Shown here: positions 62,905 through 64,000 of the stretch, in pieces
Layout of the letters: each line of letters begins with the position of its first letter
Numbering within the stretch: position 1 is the first letter of the stretch
Assembly: GCF_040396155.1 (NCBI RefSeq)
Contig: NZ_JBEBOY010000015.1
Coordinates: 11,448-75,447 of the forward strand
Reading direction: 5' to 3'
Origin: Tissierella praeacuta_A
GTDB taxonomy: Bacteria > Bacillota > Clostridia > Tissierellales > Tissierellaceae
Length of the DNA stretch: 64,000 nt
Program-made: the position numbers and the translations under genes
The notes under the pieces: generated by a model
What the model saw: the letters and a program-made list of their open reading frames with translations, nothing else
The model's database searches: none
What the model was told of the DNA's origin: nothing

Positions 62905-63854
62905 TATCTAGAGCCTCCTTCACTGGTAAGTGTAATTCTAGGGTCAATTAACATCATAAGTATATCTCCAAAAAACACACCTAATATACCTAGTGCCGCA
63001 TATAAAATTGTTACTGTCTGAACAACATTTAAATCATATCTATTTATTGAATCCACCAATAAAGGCCCCATTCCTGGTACAGAGAAAAAACGCTCTACAA
63101 GAATTGAACCGCCTACAGTTGATAGGAATGATGCTGGTAAATACTGAGCTAATGGTACAAATGCATTTCTAAGTACATGTTTTCTCATTATCTTTTTAGT
63201 AGGCATTCCCTTTATTCGTGCTAGTTTTATATAATCTTTATTAATTTCATCTACCATATACCTTCTAGTCCATAGTGCCCACCATGCAATACTACTTATA
63301 CATAAACATATAATTGGTAATATACTTGATGGTCCTGGATTTCGTGTAGAATACATGGATGGTAACTTTAATAATCTTGTCCCCAATATTAAGACCAATG
63401 AATATGATACCAATGGTGGCACCGCATTGGCGAAAATAGTATAAGTTGTACCAATATGATCTCCTAGTTTATCTTTAAACCTTGACTGCATCATACCCAT
63501 TGCAACTCCAGTAATCAATGAAATCCCTAGTGCTGTTATTCCTAGTTTCATAGATATAGCAAATCTAGCAGATATGATTTTAACTACAGGTACACCATTT
63601 TGAATTCTTCGGGATTCCCCAAAATCAAAGCGAGCCAATTTCTTATAAAAATCGAATAATTGTTTTGGTATAGGATCTAGTAATCCTGCAGCTAACAATT
63701 GTTCATTTTTCTGTTCTTCTGTAAATTTCATCAATTGTTCTTCAGTAAAATAATAATCCGTTGAAAGCATCCTCATAAGTAAAAATACTATTGTTGCTAT
63801 TAGTAAGACTGTTACAATAGATTGTAACAGTCTTTTTGTACTATACTTAATCAT
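62904..63854 (-). CDS. oppB: OppB, oligopeptide ABC transporter permease
   Basis: 316 residues, about six helices. Family features: the first helix YSTKRLLQSIVTVLLIATIVFLLMRM, the coupling loop YIKLARIKGMPTKKIMRKHVLRNA and VERFFSVPGMGPLLVDSI. The outside loop before the second helix is of the size typical for OppB. It follows oppA by about 15 bases. Confidence 0.95.
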   Translation of the reverse strand: MIKYSTKRLLQSIVTVLLIATIVFLLMRMLSTDYYFTEEQLMKFTEEQKNEQLLAAGLLDPIPKQLFDFYKKLARFDFGESRRIQNGVPVVKIISARFAISMKLGITALGISLITGVAMGMMQSRFKDKLGDHIGTTYTIFANAVPPLVSYSLVLILGTRLLKLPSMYSTRNPGPSSILPIICLCISSIAWWALWTRRYMVDEINKDYIKLARIKGMPTKKIMRKHVLRNAFVPLAQYLPASFLSTVGGSILVERFFSVPGMGPLLVDSINRYDLNVVQTVTILYAALGILGVFFGDILMMLIDPRITLTSEGGSR

Positions 63855-63868
63855 ATATAGTCACCATC

Positions 63869-64000
63869 CTATTTCTTACCTTTATTATGTGCCTCTTGAA
63901 GAGCTGCAGCTTCCTCTGTAGTGTATCCATTAGAATTTGTTCTTATATTTTTAAGTTTTTCATTTTGTATACCAAACATGGCATTCATTTTACTAGTATT
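63869..64000 (-). CDS. oppA: OppA, oligopeptide-binding lipoprotein (C-terminal end only)
   Basis: The last 43 codons are in the window: NTSKMNAMFGIQNEKLKNIR followed by a segment ending ALQEAHNKGKK and a TAG stop at 63869-63871. The short region is not by itself diagnostic; identity rests on its position directly upstream of oppB in the same direction. The rest of the gene lies beyond the right edge. Confidence 0.65.
   Translation of the reverse strand, partial: NTSKMNAMFGIQNEKLKNIRTNSNGYTTEEAAALQEAHNKGKK

Overview
The window comes from a low-GC, AT-rich Firmicute, most likely an anaerobic member of the Clostridia or Tissierellia. The evidence is AGA-rich arginine codon use, strong AGGAGG ribosome sites, SAM-I (S-box) and c-di-AMP riboswitches, a CIRCE operator, a SufCBDSU operon without SufA, an acyl-CoA dehydrogenase/EtfAB cluster run by a sigma-54 activator, an aldehyde:ferredoxin oxidoreductase-like protein and a SleB-type cortex hydrolase. 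The genus cannot be fixed from the sequence alone. Most genes lie on the minus strand. No rRNA, tRNA or CRISPR array was seen.

Region by region. 1-2.7 kb: 3'-truncated htpG behind a perfect CIRCE, then a frameshifted lipoprotein gene. 2.8-6.5 kb: a probable cystine ABC importer with a PatB/MalY C-S lyase. 6.7-7.9 kb: an M29 aminopeptidase. 8.0-12.6 kb: a FecCD-type ABC importer divergent from an unusually short AOR-family protein. 13.0-20.1 kb: a self-contained cassette (TetR regulator, ECF importer with a Trep_Strep-type S component, and a divergent pair of ABC half-transporters) whose codon use differs from its surroundings and which has a tandem palindromic operator at its centre. 20.2-22.5 kb: small proteins and an L,D-transpeptidase. 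22.7-27.6 kb: sufCBDSU with a Fur-like box. 27.9-34.1 kb: a membrane acyltransferase, a c-di-AMP riboswitch controlling a SleB-like hydrolase, a two-component system and a secreted protein.

34.4-38.6 kb: metQ-metI-metN with an M20 peptidase, all downstream of two tandem SAM-I riboswitches, each with its own terminator. 38.6-40.8 kb: an IS200/IS605 element whose TnpB keeps the DED nuclease residues but lacks the usual zinc finger. 40.8-50.7 kb: a sigma-54 activator gene next to a seven-gene operon (crotonase, GntP-type permease, CoA-transferase, two acyl-CoA dehydrogenases, EtfB, EtfA) preceded by a -24/-12 promoter. It reads as uptake, CoA activation, dehydration and reduction of a short hydroxy- or unsaturated carboxylic acid. 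51-59.7 kb: a decaying stretch holding a truncated GNAT, an HxlR remnant, a transglutaminase gene with an in-frame TGA, a remnant of a haemoglobin-interacting-type domain, an ECF sigma/anti-sigma pair, a CPBP protease and a short LRR protein. 59.9-64 kb: oppFDCB and the end of oppA.

The best candidate for an incompletely described system is the 13-20 kb cassette. The sigma-54 acid-fermentation operon, the AOR/transporter pair and the tandem S-boxes are also worth a second look.
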